64,000 nt of DNA from Dolomedes plantarius (Eukaryota; Arthropoda; Arachnida; Araneae; Dolomedidae), in contig OU015496.1 of NCBI GenBank assembly GCA_907164885.2, forward strand, positions 101,384,132-101,448,131, in the 5' to 3' direction. This document shows, in pieces, positions 1 to 13,435 of this stretch. Every line of letters begins with the position of its first letter. Within the stretch, counting starts at the first letter, position 1. The position numbers and the translations under genes are program-made. The notes under the pieces are model-generated. The model did not search any database and was not told where the DNA came from. It was given only the letters and a program-made list of their open reading frames with translations.

Positions 1-128
1 TTTATGTGATCTGTCATTATATACACTTAAAAATTTCTTATATTTCTAGCATATGGCTGATGTATCTGTGTTACTAACTTTCTCATTTGTGTATTAATTT
101 GTACTAACATTGAATGAAATTTACTATT

Positions 129-371
129 ATGAGTGCTTGTGCATGCAGACCAACCGAGGATCCACTGTCAGTGGTTAACAAATGTATTGAGAGCTTAGAA
201 AAATTAGTTAATTTAAAGACAAGTGCTGATCGTGCTTTGTATGTGGGATCAATTGAAAGATTGCAGCTTGCTGTTTGCTCTGAAGGTGAGATTATTTGCT
301 TGCTAATTATCTCAATAAAAGAGAAGTGTTCATTGAGAATTTAGAAGTAATTTAAAACTTGATTTATTTTA

Positions 372-402
<31 letters not shown>

Positions 403-3400
403 ATTTATTTAATTTATTTTTATTTTTTGTTTGTTTGTTTATTTGTTTGTTGATAGAATTTCATGTGTTTTCTCTTGCAGGTAATACGCATAATTTGTTG
501 AAAATATCCTTTCCTACAAAACTATTTATTTGATTAAATATTGTTACTCTTTCTTTGTGATATGTGTAATATATATTGTGTGTGCACAATCGTTGCGTTG
601 CAATAATATTATATATCTCTAGTTTTGTAATTTCTCGTTTAGTAATGGCACCTAATTCTACAGAGTGTTTCAAAAAGAATCATCCGATTTAAAAACTGAT
701 AACTATTCATCTTTTAGTCCGTTTTGATCAAATAATGTATAGGCAGACAGAGGGAAATCTCGAGTTTCACGCAGTTGCCAACAAGTAGCGCTAACGCTCC
801 TCCTTCGCCCGCCACTTCAGCGTTTGTAAAGATGGCGAATGCACAACAGAAATCATTTTGTGTTCTACGCTTTGAAAAGTGTGAGTCCGTAGCAACTGTT
901 CAGCGTGATTTTCGTCGACAAAACCCTGGTAGATTGAAGTTCCTACCTCTTAGAGCATTAGGTGATGGTATGAACAATTCCAAGACACGGGTTGTCTGTG
1001 AACGCAAAACAGCCGTGGAAGCAGTGTATGCAGACATGCTCGCAAAAGTTTGGGACGAATTTGCCTACCGTATAGACATATGCCATGCATCCAAAGGTGG
1101 GCATAATGAGCACCTTTAATTTGGTTTGTAATAATTACAAGATAAAAAGAACTTTTTATATACCATGTTTTTAAATTTTCTGTTGAATCATATAAACTTG
1201 ACAATTCTATGTATTAATAAATACATTTTTAAAATTTTTTTGATGAATTATCCCATCAACTTGAAAGAAAGTGAAGTTAATTGGAAGTTAACTTGCGTTT
1301 AACTTTTCGTTCCCGTCCCGGCCGATAGATGGCTGCACCAGTCTACAAAACAAAATTAAAGATGGCTAAAAGTATTAAAATAATGCATTGTCATCGTGTT
1401 CTGAGCTATTCTAAAAGTTTCAAATGTCTAGCTAGTCGAGAAGTTAGTTAAAAATCGATTGCAAGACTTGTACCGGACACACACACAAACAAACAAGAAA
1501 GCGAGTTAATAAAAGCATGGTAAAAAAGTTTTATGATTAACCATGTAATATAAAATTAATTTTAAGTTTCTGTGTTCAATATTTTTCATAATATACTCAT
1601 TTCAAACCGGGTGATTCTTTTTGAAACACCCTGTATATTAATAACTATATCTGTAATTGTTTTCTCCAGCTATAAAATTCACTTTTAATTACTCGCAAAA
1701 ATGGAAAGAATACGGAAGAGAATGTTATTAACATTGATGTTGGAGTTGATCAAACACGTGGCACGGTATCTCATCAGTTAATATATTGTCGAAGGGTGCC
1801 AGAAATGTCGGTTTCAGTTCTTGCCCAGGTCATTCTTCATACTTAACGACATAAAAATTACGAGTGAGATTGCGGTGTGAAAGATATGATCGATGCATTG
1901 ATACAGGCGAACAGTTTTGGGGCTTTTGACTCTTGGGTCATTTCCACTTTTCACTCACTCGGAACTCTGTCTAAATAATTCTTGATCACAATATTTTGAA
2001 GGGCCCACAGATTATGCATTCAGTCTGTTCAATGCAGTACAATCGTCACTCATCGTCCGCGTGTCTGACAATACTTAATTTATTTTAATGTATTTTTGCC
2101 TTAAAAATTTCTTTCAATTGCTGTGTCGGAAGATGTCTTGTGTAACCATAACTACTAAAAATTTAAAGCAAAGATATACATATCTAGTGTACTGGTAATC
2201 TTGAACCGAGGTTTCGCCCTTGTTGTGGGCTCCTCGGCAAGGCATAGTAGGCTGGACCATAGGACCATAGGGAAAGACGTGTGTTCGTCGATGTGAAAAT
2301 GGCATAACAGGCTGGATGGAAAGGAATACTTAAACCGGAATTGCTGTTAAATCTTTACTGGTGACTGAAAGAGGCATCCATCCCACTAAGGAAAAAAAAC
2401 CATCGTCTCTCACGATTTGTAGTACAAAATTTAGAGCGCAAGATGGCAGAATGCAGAAAGCCTGTCAAAGGGTCAGAGTGTAAAGCAAAAATATACATCT
2501 CCAGCGTACAGGAAATATTGGACCTAGGTTTCGAGCTTGTTATGGACCCCTCAGCAAGGTATAGCCAATAAATACACTGTAGGGAAAAGAATTCTTTAAA
2601 ATTACCAGAAGTAATAACTAAAAATTTATCTGGCCCGTGGACTGCCATTTGGCCATCACTTTTTTTTCACACTCACACACAAAGAAAAATTAATAAATAA
2701 AAAATAAATAAGAATTTTTTTTAAAAAAAAAGGTCGAAAATATGAATACGCATGGAGACAAATTTTCATGTAAATTTACTTTTAAATGCAGCTAAACTTT
2801 ACTTTTAGTCAGTCATAAACTTACATAATTTTAGTCAGCTCGAGGAGTCTTACGGTGCATGAAAGCCAAACGTAGTGTTAGAAAAGTTAGGCAGTCTTGC
2901 TTGAGTTCTTTTGGAGGTTTATGCACTCTAGGTTCTTAACGTAAACGTTTTTTCTAACGCGGAAAAGGGAAAAGCTTTAGAGAGAAAATCTCAAGTAAAA
3001 CAATTTCAAAAGACAAGACACAAATAAACTACAGCACAGACGATGATTCATAGAAATCATATTAGATCTTTTGGTTTGGTTGAGAGTGCTACGGTCATTT
3101 TTTGCTACGCGGTGGCTAATTAGACCGGTTCTTACTAGATGTTTTGAAAAATTACAGTTTTAAAATTTAGTAGTTTATTTATTCTATTATCAACACTGAC
3201 AATTTAGTGTTTTTCCACGGGAGGAATTTTTTATTTTGGTGTCAGTAAATGTAATCCAGGCTTAAGAATAATTTGATGTTATATAACTTTTTCTCAACTT
3301 TCTTCGAAAATTCCGGTGATGACACTGATGTTGCCATTTGATTATAATCTTATTCGGATGTTATTAATTAACCTTTTATTTTGCAATTAAGATTTGGTTA

Positions 3401-6307
3401 AAAAAATAAAATATTTTACATGTTATTTCAACGATCAGGGGAGCCTGCTAATTTCAGTACATAGAAAGTATTGCCTCAGAAATACTGAAGATTACTACAA
3501 AATACTATAGAAACCATAGTTATGTATACAAGAGATAAGCAGGTTTGGAAGAAATTCAGGTTTCGGGTCAAAAACGTAGCCCTTCTAGGTGTTTGTGGGT
3601 ATTTTTAAATATTTGTATAATGTGCTAATTAATTTCTGCTCGTCGTATGCTCGATATGTAAATGTTTAAACTACCTTAATTTCTCTCCTATTTTTAAACT
3701 TATAGAGAGAACAGTTTAAGTCCATTTATTATTTTAATAAACAGAGGAATAGCAGTCCTTTTGAACGATCCATTAACAGTTTCTGTAATTTTTATTTGCT
3801 TACAGTTAGGAACTGTAAACAGCAGTGCTTAGAGACAAGAGCCTAGAAAGGGGCTTTGTTCTAGCGACTTTTTAAGGGGTCAGGGACACATTTAAAAATT
3901 TTTTTTATTTATTGAGTTAAAATTTTGAATTTTTTGTCATTGTTAACCATATAAGTTTGCAAACAAAATCACACCATAAAACTTCTCATAAAAAGTTATT
4001 TAAAAATTTTAAATTGTTTTAAAAGGGGCGTAATTTAAAATCCTTATAACTCCAAATATTATTTGTCGAATTTCAAAATTTTTTCATTTAATTAAACAAA
4101 AAATATAGAAGTTTTAATTTTGATTCAGCGTTTTTAAAATATTAATTTTTTTTAAATAAAAAATATTTAGAGAAAAATTTTTAAAAAAAATTGATGTAAC
4201 TTATTTTTAAAAAATCATCTTTTCAAAAGTAAATTTTTCAAATTTGCTGTATCAAAATTAAAGTAAAATAATTGAAAAAGACATTTTCCAAGTTTGAAGC
4301 ATTTATCTTTAACGGTTCTTGACTTATAGCAATTTAAAGACGAGAAATGGTGAAAAAAAAAACTATCATGCAGAAAACGCATTTACAGGTTTAAATAAAG
4401 ATTGGCTGCTATTAGAATAGAATGTGGCAAACAAAAAAAAATTAATATCTCCTATTCTAATTAAGATAGAAACATGATTTAAACGTTATTTTAAGTTGAA
4501 AAGAACACAAAATTTCTTAATGCAGTAAAACTTTTTTGGAAAATTTGAAGAATTTTGTGTCTTGGATAAGAGATATTAGTAGCGTTCGAGAAGGTCTGGA
4601 TAAAAGAAAATGCGCATTCACTATCATTTTACTTTATGTGCATGGCTTATTTGGTTGGTGTTATTTCTTTTATCGATCTGAAGAATTCAATAAAAATTTC
4701 AAATCATGGTTACGTCAGAAAAGTATCTGCTGAGTAAGAAAGAAATAATTTTAGATGAATGACACCATTTTTTGTAAGCATTGTAAAGAGGCGATCGGTA
4801 ATAAAATTTCTAGAATCAAATCTCACCTCAAAAAGTTTAAACAATTAATTGCAAGCCAAGGGGAATATTACGTGACTGCGAATATCCTCATCAACTTAGG
4901 CCGACTGCACACTGAGAAAACTGGCTTTGTTATTTAAGTTTCTTGAAACTAGTTTCACATGAGGTCGCACACAGGAAAACTAGTACCACCGGAGGTCGCA
5001 CATCTGATGTGACATCGTAGAAACTGTAGTTTTCAGTTTCCACGATGTCACATTAGATGACGAGGATGTATTCAATGCTTTCCTGGTGGCAGCGAAATAA
5101 GAAAAGGAAACGAAAGTACTGGGTTCATCAACTTATAAGTGACAAAACACATTTTACGCGAAACAATAGTTGCTTGAAACTAAGTTTTCAAGAAACGTTG
5201 ATTTCGCCAACTTGTGCAACTATAATTTCATGAAACTCAGTATGCGCATCTCTGTGTTTTCAAATGGAATGGTTTTGTAAACATAAGTTACTCGTTTCGA
5301 GAAATCAGTGTCCTCAGTGTGCGGCACTCCTTAATGGGTACCTAATTCAATGAAAATTATAATTATCCTTTCATCCAAAAGCGGCAGGCGTGGAGGTTTC
5401 CTGTGAGGTCGCACACAGGAAAACTAGTACCACCGGAGGTCGCACATCTGATGTGACATCGTAGAAACTGTAGTTTTCAGTTTCCACGATGTCACATTAG
5501 ATGACGAGGATGTATTCAATGCTTTCCTGGTGGCAGCGAAATAAGAAAAGGAAACGAAAGTACTGGGTTCATCAACTTATAAGTGACAAAACACATTTTA
5601 CGCGAAACAATAGTTGCTTGAAACTAAGTTTTCAAGAAACGTTGATTTCGCCAACTTGTGCAACTATAATTTCATGAAACTCAGTATGCGCATCTCTGTG
5701 TTTTCAAATGGAATGGTTTTGTAAACATAAGTTACTCGTTTCGAGAAATCAGTGTCCTCAGTGTGCGGCACTCCTTAATGGGTACCTAATTCAATGAAAA
5801 TTATAATTATCCTTTCATCCAAAAGCGGCAGGCGTGGAGGTTTCCTGTGAGGTCGCACACAGGAAAACTAGTACCACCGGAGGTCGCACATCTGATGTGA
5901 CATCGTAGAAACTGTAGTTTTCAGTTTCCACGATGTCACATTAGATGACGAGGATGTATTCAATGCTTTCCTGGTGGCAGCGAAATAAGAAAAGGAAACG
6001 AAAGTACTGGGTTCATCAACTTATAAGTGACAAAACACATTTTACGCGAAACAATAGTTGCTTGAAACTAAGTTTTCAAGAAACGTTGATTTCGCCAACT
6101 TGTGCAACTATAATTTCATGAAACTCAGTATGCGCATCTCTGTGTTTTCAAATGGAATGGTTTTGTAAACATAAGTTACTCGTTTCGAGAAATCAGTGTC
6201 CTCAGTGTGCGGCACTCCTTAATGGGTACCTAATTCAATGAAAATTATAATTATCCTTTCATCCAAAAGCGGCAGGCACTTAGCCAAGGACATTTTCCTG
6301 TGCGCTC

Positions 6308-6369
<62 letters not shown>

Positions 6370-9300
6370 CTAGTTTATTCTGCGAATATCCAATAGGTGA
6401 ACCAACATTGTTTTCTATGAAGGGCCCCATGCCTTATGAAGGAATCGAATACGGGCATATGAGTTGGAAGCTTACAACGCGAACTATCATACGATGCGAG
6501 CGGCATTATAATTATCCTTAAATCAACACTTTTTTTATAAATATAAAAAAAAAGAAATGCAGACTGTTTTATTTATACTCTTTTAAATTAACTTTTATAT
6601 ACAGTTTATGTATTTAAATTGTGTATACCAAAATAGTTTTTTCCATGAAACCCGATGTGTTAAAAGTTTTTTTTGGATAATCATGAAAAATAAACTGCAT
6701 GAAATCTACCCCGTCTTCAGTCTTAATTTAGAATTCAATTTCGTTCTCTAAAGAGTTGGAAATGTGCCATATTTTGTTCCTAATGCCGTTTGTTTAGCTT
6801 AACGGTGATTAATGCAGAAAATGATAATTAGATTGGATTTTGTTGACAGCCTCTTTTGCGCCATGTTACATTTGCCAGGCCTACAAGATTAGTAATTCTA
6901 CGAGAAATTTTCAAAATTGTTTCCTAGCGTATGAATATTAAAGTAGAAATTTTCGCATAGTTTATTTTTAAATTTCCTCTTTAAGTAGATTTATTTCTGA
7001 AATATTTTACTTCTTGTTCAAGTAAGGTTTTGTGTAGTGGGAATTGTGGGATTAATCATAGTATAATAGTAATTTTTAATTTTTTTTGTTTTGTTTCACA
7101 TCACACACTAGTCTGACAAACTTCGGTATATTTATGATAAATTATTATCTTCTGTACTCCGAGTAATTTATTTTGTGTTCTAGTTAGTTAGAAAACTCCA
7201 AACATATGGTTTTCTAGGAGTTAAATGGTAGTCAAATAATTAATCTTTGGTCAATTTATTCAAAAATTATTTAGGTAACTACCAGTACTGGAAAATAGGA
7301 TTTTTTTAAAACATTCATGATTTCATTTGAAAGCCAATTGTAAAATAAAATTATCTTGGAGTAGCTAAAAAATGCTAAAAAAAAAGACTGCAATATTTTG
7401 TTGTATAGATAGCAGTCACTGGACAATTTGTTCCGTATTCTTTTCATTTATAGTAGAATAGTATAGCTCCCATAATTTTAACTTTGCTGGGGCAGCAAAA
7501 TTTTGACATTTTTTTTCTTCTTCTGATTTTTGTTTATTTTACTTACTGTAAACTCACCTTGTAGCTGAAAGTTTGAATATGGTTATGCATTAATTGTATG
7601 TATCCCATTAATGATTGTTTGGCACTATTTTTAAAAGACAGCAGTATAAACTTTTTTTTAAGATGAATGGCCTGGGTTGCAATCTAAGCTGAGTGTGTAT
7701 AAATTGAACTGTAAATTATCAGTTTTGATCAAATTACACTTTTTCTGCTGATGTAATATTTATGCAGAGTTTTACTTTTTTTTTAATTTGTACTATATGG
7801 ACTCCTTGGACAAACACGGTATCTTGGGATGTCTGCCTCAACTAGTCCTTGGGTTAGCTCTCTTAAAAACTAAAGACTGAAAAAACAAAGCTCTGTATTA
7901 TTAAAAATCATCTGTTGTAATATCTGAGTTTGTTGGGGATGTGAAATCATTCACACTCATGCACAGCTTTGAGTTGAAACTATTCCTCAATATTTGTACC
8001 TTGCCATTTTCAATTATATTATAACTTATGAACTGCTTCCTTCACTCCCAATTTACTGGGACAGATTTCAAATACCTCCTTTTTTTCAGCCTTTTTTACA
8101 TTTTTCATACACTTGGGAACTTAGTTTGCTGCAGACTTGCAAAATTATTATAATTCCCTATTATATGGGAAACTTAGCATTGACTTATCTTTTCTCAGTT
8201 AGTTTAAAATAGTCTGAAGTTGTTGGAAAGGTAAATTCAAGGTATTGATTTTTTTAAAACATCATTTCTTGAAAGAAAAAGACTTAAGAACTTATGCTTC
8301 TCTGTCGCGTGTATAGTATAATTAGTTAAGTGAACATTAAAAATTTTAAGTACAATTAAAATTTATCTATGTCTTTTATATGTGTATTTAAATGGAATTT
8401 CTTAATAAAACATTTTTATTAAATTTCTTTGGGAATAAATACGTTTTCGTTGTCAGCACTTAAATCTATAATTATTTGGATTTCAGTTGGATTATTTAAT
8501 ACTTTATGTTGTGTCACTTGCCCCTCTAAACTGTTTGTAATTTTCTTCTTCCTCAATTTTTTGCAGCTTGTTTCTTATAAACAATATTTCTCAAATAAAT
8601 CCCTAAAAGGAAGTTAGCATATGATTTTTATTCAAAGCTACCTGAATAACAGTTACTATTTTAGCCTCTTTTACTACTTTATAAAGATTTCATTTAAAAA
8701 GCTATAAATATTTGTTTGGGTAAAAAATATAAAGTGATATCAACTTACAGATGGTGGACAAAATAATACGAACACCTGTGAAATAATGGAAAATCTTTAT
8801 TAATAGGGGGTTGGACCACCCTTTGACTGAAGTACAGATTTAATGCGACGTGGGATAGATGCATAAAGGTCATGGACAATATTTAAAGGAATATTAAGCC
8901 ATTCCTCCTGCAGAGCGGTCTCTTAATTCCGAAAGTCCGGATAGAGGTGGAAATCGGGAATTAATTTTGGACTCCAAATATTGCCATAAATGTTCAATAA
9001 TATTGAAGTCCGGAGACTGAGGGGGCCAGGCGAGATGTTCAACTGTATCGTCATGCTCTTCGAACCATTCTTGAACACACCTAGCAGTGTGGATAGGTGC
9101 CTTGAAAAAGCGGTCGCTCTCCAGGGAATACAGTCTGGACAAAAGGATGGACATGATCCCCTAGAACGCTTAGATAGTGATTGGATTTGATCCTCCCATG
9201 CAGAATAACAAGTGGCCTAAGACCGCGCCAAGATATCGCACCCCATACCATAATGGAGCTTCCCCCATGCTTCGCAGTCGGCAAGAGGCATTTAGGATGA

Positions 9301-12300
9301 AACGCTTCTTTGGGCGTTCTCCAGACATAAACGCGTCCGGTCGTCTGAAATAGGGGGAATGACGATTCATCTGACCATATTACCTGTTGCCACTGCTGTG
9401 GGGACCAGCCTTTGTGATCTCTGCACCATTGGCGTCGCTTGAAAGCATTAGTTGCTGTCACCAAGGGTTTACGAATTGCCACTCTGCCATAAATGTTCGC
9501 AGCATGAAGTTCCCTTTTGACAGTTTTTGTTAAAACGGGATCCTGGAGATGACTGTTCATTTCGGATGTTATCTCGGATAACGATTGCTTGTGCTTTCGG
9601 GCTACTATGCGCTTCAAGACCCGTCTATCCCTATCAGCAAGCTTGGACTTTCGGCCACTGTTGTGCTTTGAAGACGTCGTCTTACCCTCTTTCGTGTACG
9701 CTGTCATAACGGCTGATACCTTACTCCTTGCAAACCCCAAAAGGTTTGCTGTTTCCGTAACCGATGCTCCACTTAAACGCGCTACACCTATCATTCCTCT
9801 TTGGAACTCTGACAGGTCTGATATTTCAACTTATCACAGACAGTTTGATAGAAGCATGGAACGTAGGTCATTGCTGTTGAGAAACTGATACCTTCCTCTT
9901 CACGCTCACTAGGTGGCAGACTTCTGTTGCAAGTGGCGCGGCTGTACTGCAGGTGTGAAATACGTCATACTTTTTCACAGGTGTTCGTATTATTTTGTAC
10001 TCCATCTGTATTCAATTCTATATATTATGTGTCCATAAAATTTGATTAAAAATTGATTTGTTGTCTCAATGCATAATCATATTACTGTCTTCATTTCATT
10101 TTTTCCTCTTGTCAAACATTGATAAAAGTCACCTTAGAATATGCACATTTAAGTATTATTTAATAGCATGAAATGTGTGTGTGTAAAATGTGAATGTATT
10201 TTTAGTTCAAGATTTCCTATCAAAAATTTTTCCCTCATCATACTTTTTAAAATTAACAAATGGAACAACATACATTAAATGCTGATTTTTTTTTTTTTTT
10301 TTTTTTACCCAGCTTTAATAATAATTTGTTAAAAAGTAATCTAATTGCAAACTATTGATAAATAACTTTTACAATTAATTGTAGAATTTTTTAAAAAAGT
10401 TATTTATCATTTCATTAATTTTTATAAAATACTGTGTACTTCATGCCCAATAATAAAAATAAAAGGATGACCATTTTAAAATTTTAATTAACAAAGCAAC
10501 CATATAGTTGCAAATGTCTAATTTTCTCTACGAGATCAAACAGTTTAACTCTCTCAGATCACAGCAGGTAGATAAAATTATTATATTTTACTATGTTTTA
10601 ATAGTAACAAATTGGTGGTGTTATTTTTCCTTCCTTTTTAGCTAGTTTTACAAGTTTTCTTATCAGGTAATTTATCACAAAATTTAAACCGTTCACACAA
10701 TTCTCGAATCTAATCTTTTCTTCATTATTTTTTGAATGAAAAAGGGTAAAAAGTATTTTTATATACGATTAAAAATTTTATATATATTTTTTTGTAGTTA
10801 ACATAAAAGGCACATATTTATCCATAACCAGACAAGTGAAGTAGAGGCTTTTCATGGCTTTTACTTAGACATTTGTTTGTTAACTTATTAACTAACTGCA
10901 TACTATTCCTGAAATTGCTCTTTCATTGCTGATTCATGAATAAGTTATAAGGAATACAGTATTATGACATAGAATATTTCATAGATGATAAATAGAATGA
11001 TACTAAATCATGCATGATTAGTCATCCTGAATTTGGCTTTTTATTATAGTATTCTCATAGAATGAGTACATAAATTATTTGTTGTTAAAATAAGCACATC
11101 AGTACATGTATCTTACTTTCCTGCTAGAAACTCATATTTTGATATTTGTTTATTAGTAATATATAGCTCTTTTTTATTTTATTTTATTTTATTTATTTAT
11201 TTTTTTTAGAAAGTGCAATGAAACATTTTGTGTCAAGTTACACTGGTGGAATTCCTTTACTAGTATCGATATTAGAAGTAAGTATCATTTCATTGTATTT
11301 TTAATTATTTATTTATTTATTTATTATTTTGAGTTTGAAATGAGAACTTTACATTATTTTCTCAGAAAAGCCAAGATCAACACATCAGACATTTTGCTAT
11401 TTTAATTATGGAGAAAATGCTGTTACATAAACCAGGTATTGGATTTTGTTTCCATCAGTTTTTTTTTTAATACAATACTACATCATCAAATTTGTCTACA
11501 TAAAATTCTAGATCTTATTTGTCCAAATAAATCAAAATAAAATGCTTCTTAAATTTTACAGACAAAAATTATTTATTTTATTTTATTATTATTATTATTA
11601 TTTTGTTTTTAAGAAGGCAGAGAAAAGGTTATAACATTATAGCTTTTTAAAGTATATTGAAATTTTAGTGTAAAATTTCCTAAGATTTCCTTGAGATGTG
11701 AAAATTTTTTCATTTCACAACAGTGAATTTCTATATCAGATGTATTTATCTTATATGAATGATATTATATAAGAGAAATATATCTATATAATATCATTAG
11801 ATAATTTTTTTCCAAATATTTTCATTTGAAAATGGCATACAGGGTTTGAGATGTACAATGCTACATATTTACATTTCAAACTTGTTTGTGTAAGGATAAT
11901 TATAATATTCCCTGTGACTTAACAGGATTGTATTTTGTCACATTTGGTGTTGTTTATCAAAATGACACATTGAATCTTTCGTATAATAAGAAGGAAATAA
12001 ACTTATTAAATTTAAAGTATAGAAAATAATTTTGACTTTGAAAACAAAATTATTTTCTATCCTTTTAATTTTTCTCCCCTTTTAAAGTCTTTGTTGGTGT
12101 AAATATATATTTATATTTTAATGGCATTGAAATAATCTTTTTCATCCAAACTCACAAAGGAATATTGTGCTACTAATCATATCTACACAATGTAGCCTTT
12201 AGAACAAACAGAGCAGATGTGGTTATTCTTATATCGCTTTTGCCTTTATCAGGCTACTCAGGTTGATACACAACTTCCAAATCTCAATTGATTTATATGG

Positions 12301-13357
12301 TACCCTTTGTTTTTTGCTCCTCAAAATCATTTTCTTATGGTTTTGACATTTTTATGTTATTTCAACTTGGTAAATCAACTTGGAAGCAACTTATAGAAAT
12401 AATCACATATGTATTTTCTCTATGCTAATTTGACTACTATCATTAATTACTTCATTTCATTATCTTACTATGAAAATAGAATAAACTTCACATTTTTGAT
12501 CATTTCTGATAGATTCAATATTTAATATGCAAGAAATGGATGTATTTTCTCATACTCTCTCTTATTTCCTCTGTCATTTCATATAATATTGTATAACACT
12601 TTTGAATGTCTGATCACTATAATTAATAATTAATGTTGTATTCATATATTACTTTAGGTGCCAGTGAACATGCTCAATCTTTTGTACTTCATGGAGCTGT
12701 TGATCACTTGCTTAAACTCATTGTGAAGTGCCAGTTATCATGGGGTGATGATTTTATCTGTTCCCTTTACAAAGTTACTGTTAAAGTTAGTGAAGAAGGT
12801 AATTACATTCATTTTTCTTTTTTTAGTCTAGAGCTTTAAATTTATTCATGTTTTAATTATTGCTACTGTAATTCCTAACATTTTATGTATAATGACAAAA
12901 ATATATGTTGAATCAAATTGCGAAAATAATATGCAATATTTTGCATCTCTTATACCATTTAAAGCTTTGTGTATGTTTTCATATGATTATTTGTTTAGTA
13001 GCAGGATACAAAATCAGTGTATGCAACTATTTATGTATTACTCTATGTATAACATTTAAAGCTCTGTGTGTGTTTACATATGTTTAATATTCAGATATGA
13101 AACCAGTGTGTGCAATTATGAAATCATCAAACTGAGATATAGGTTTTTCTTGACATTTTAATTTAAGATGTCATTATTATACAAATTTCCTTACCACATC
13201 TTTGGAAATTTAGTAAATTAAGCATTAAGACCACTAGTGGCCACATATTCAACAATGTTGTATGCTAAGTTTTTCAGATTTCATTTAAGCATTATATGTT
13301 GCATCATCTCTGTAATATTTTGTTCAGTATAAGTATTTATGTAAATAAACAAACAAT

Positions 13358-13435
<78 letters not shown>

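Noticed and set aside
4961..6277. CRISPR-like array
   Set aside because: The 444-bp units are contiguous with no short-repeat/spacer structure, and the genome is eukaryotic.
6300..6521. 73-codon frame with poly-Phe and poly-Gly
   Set aside because: Product of the T39G21 homopolymer tract.
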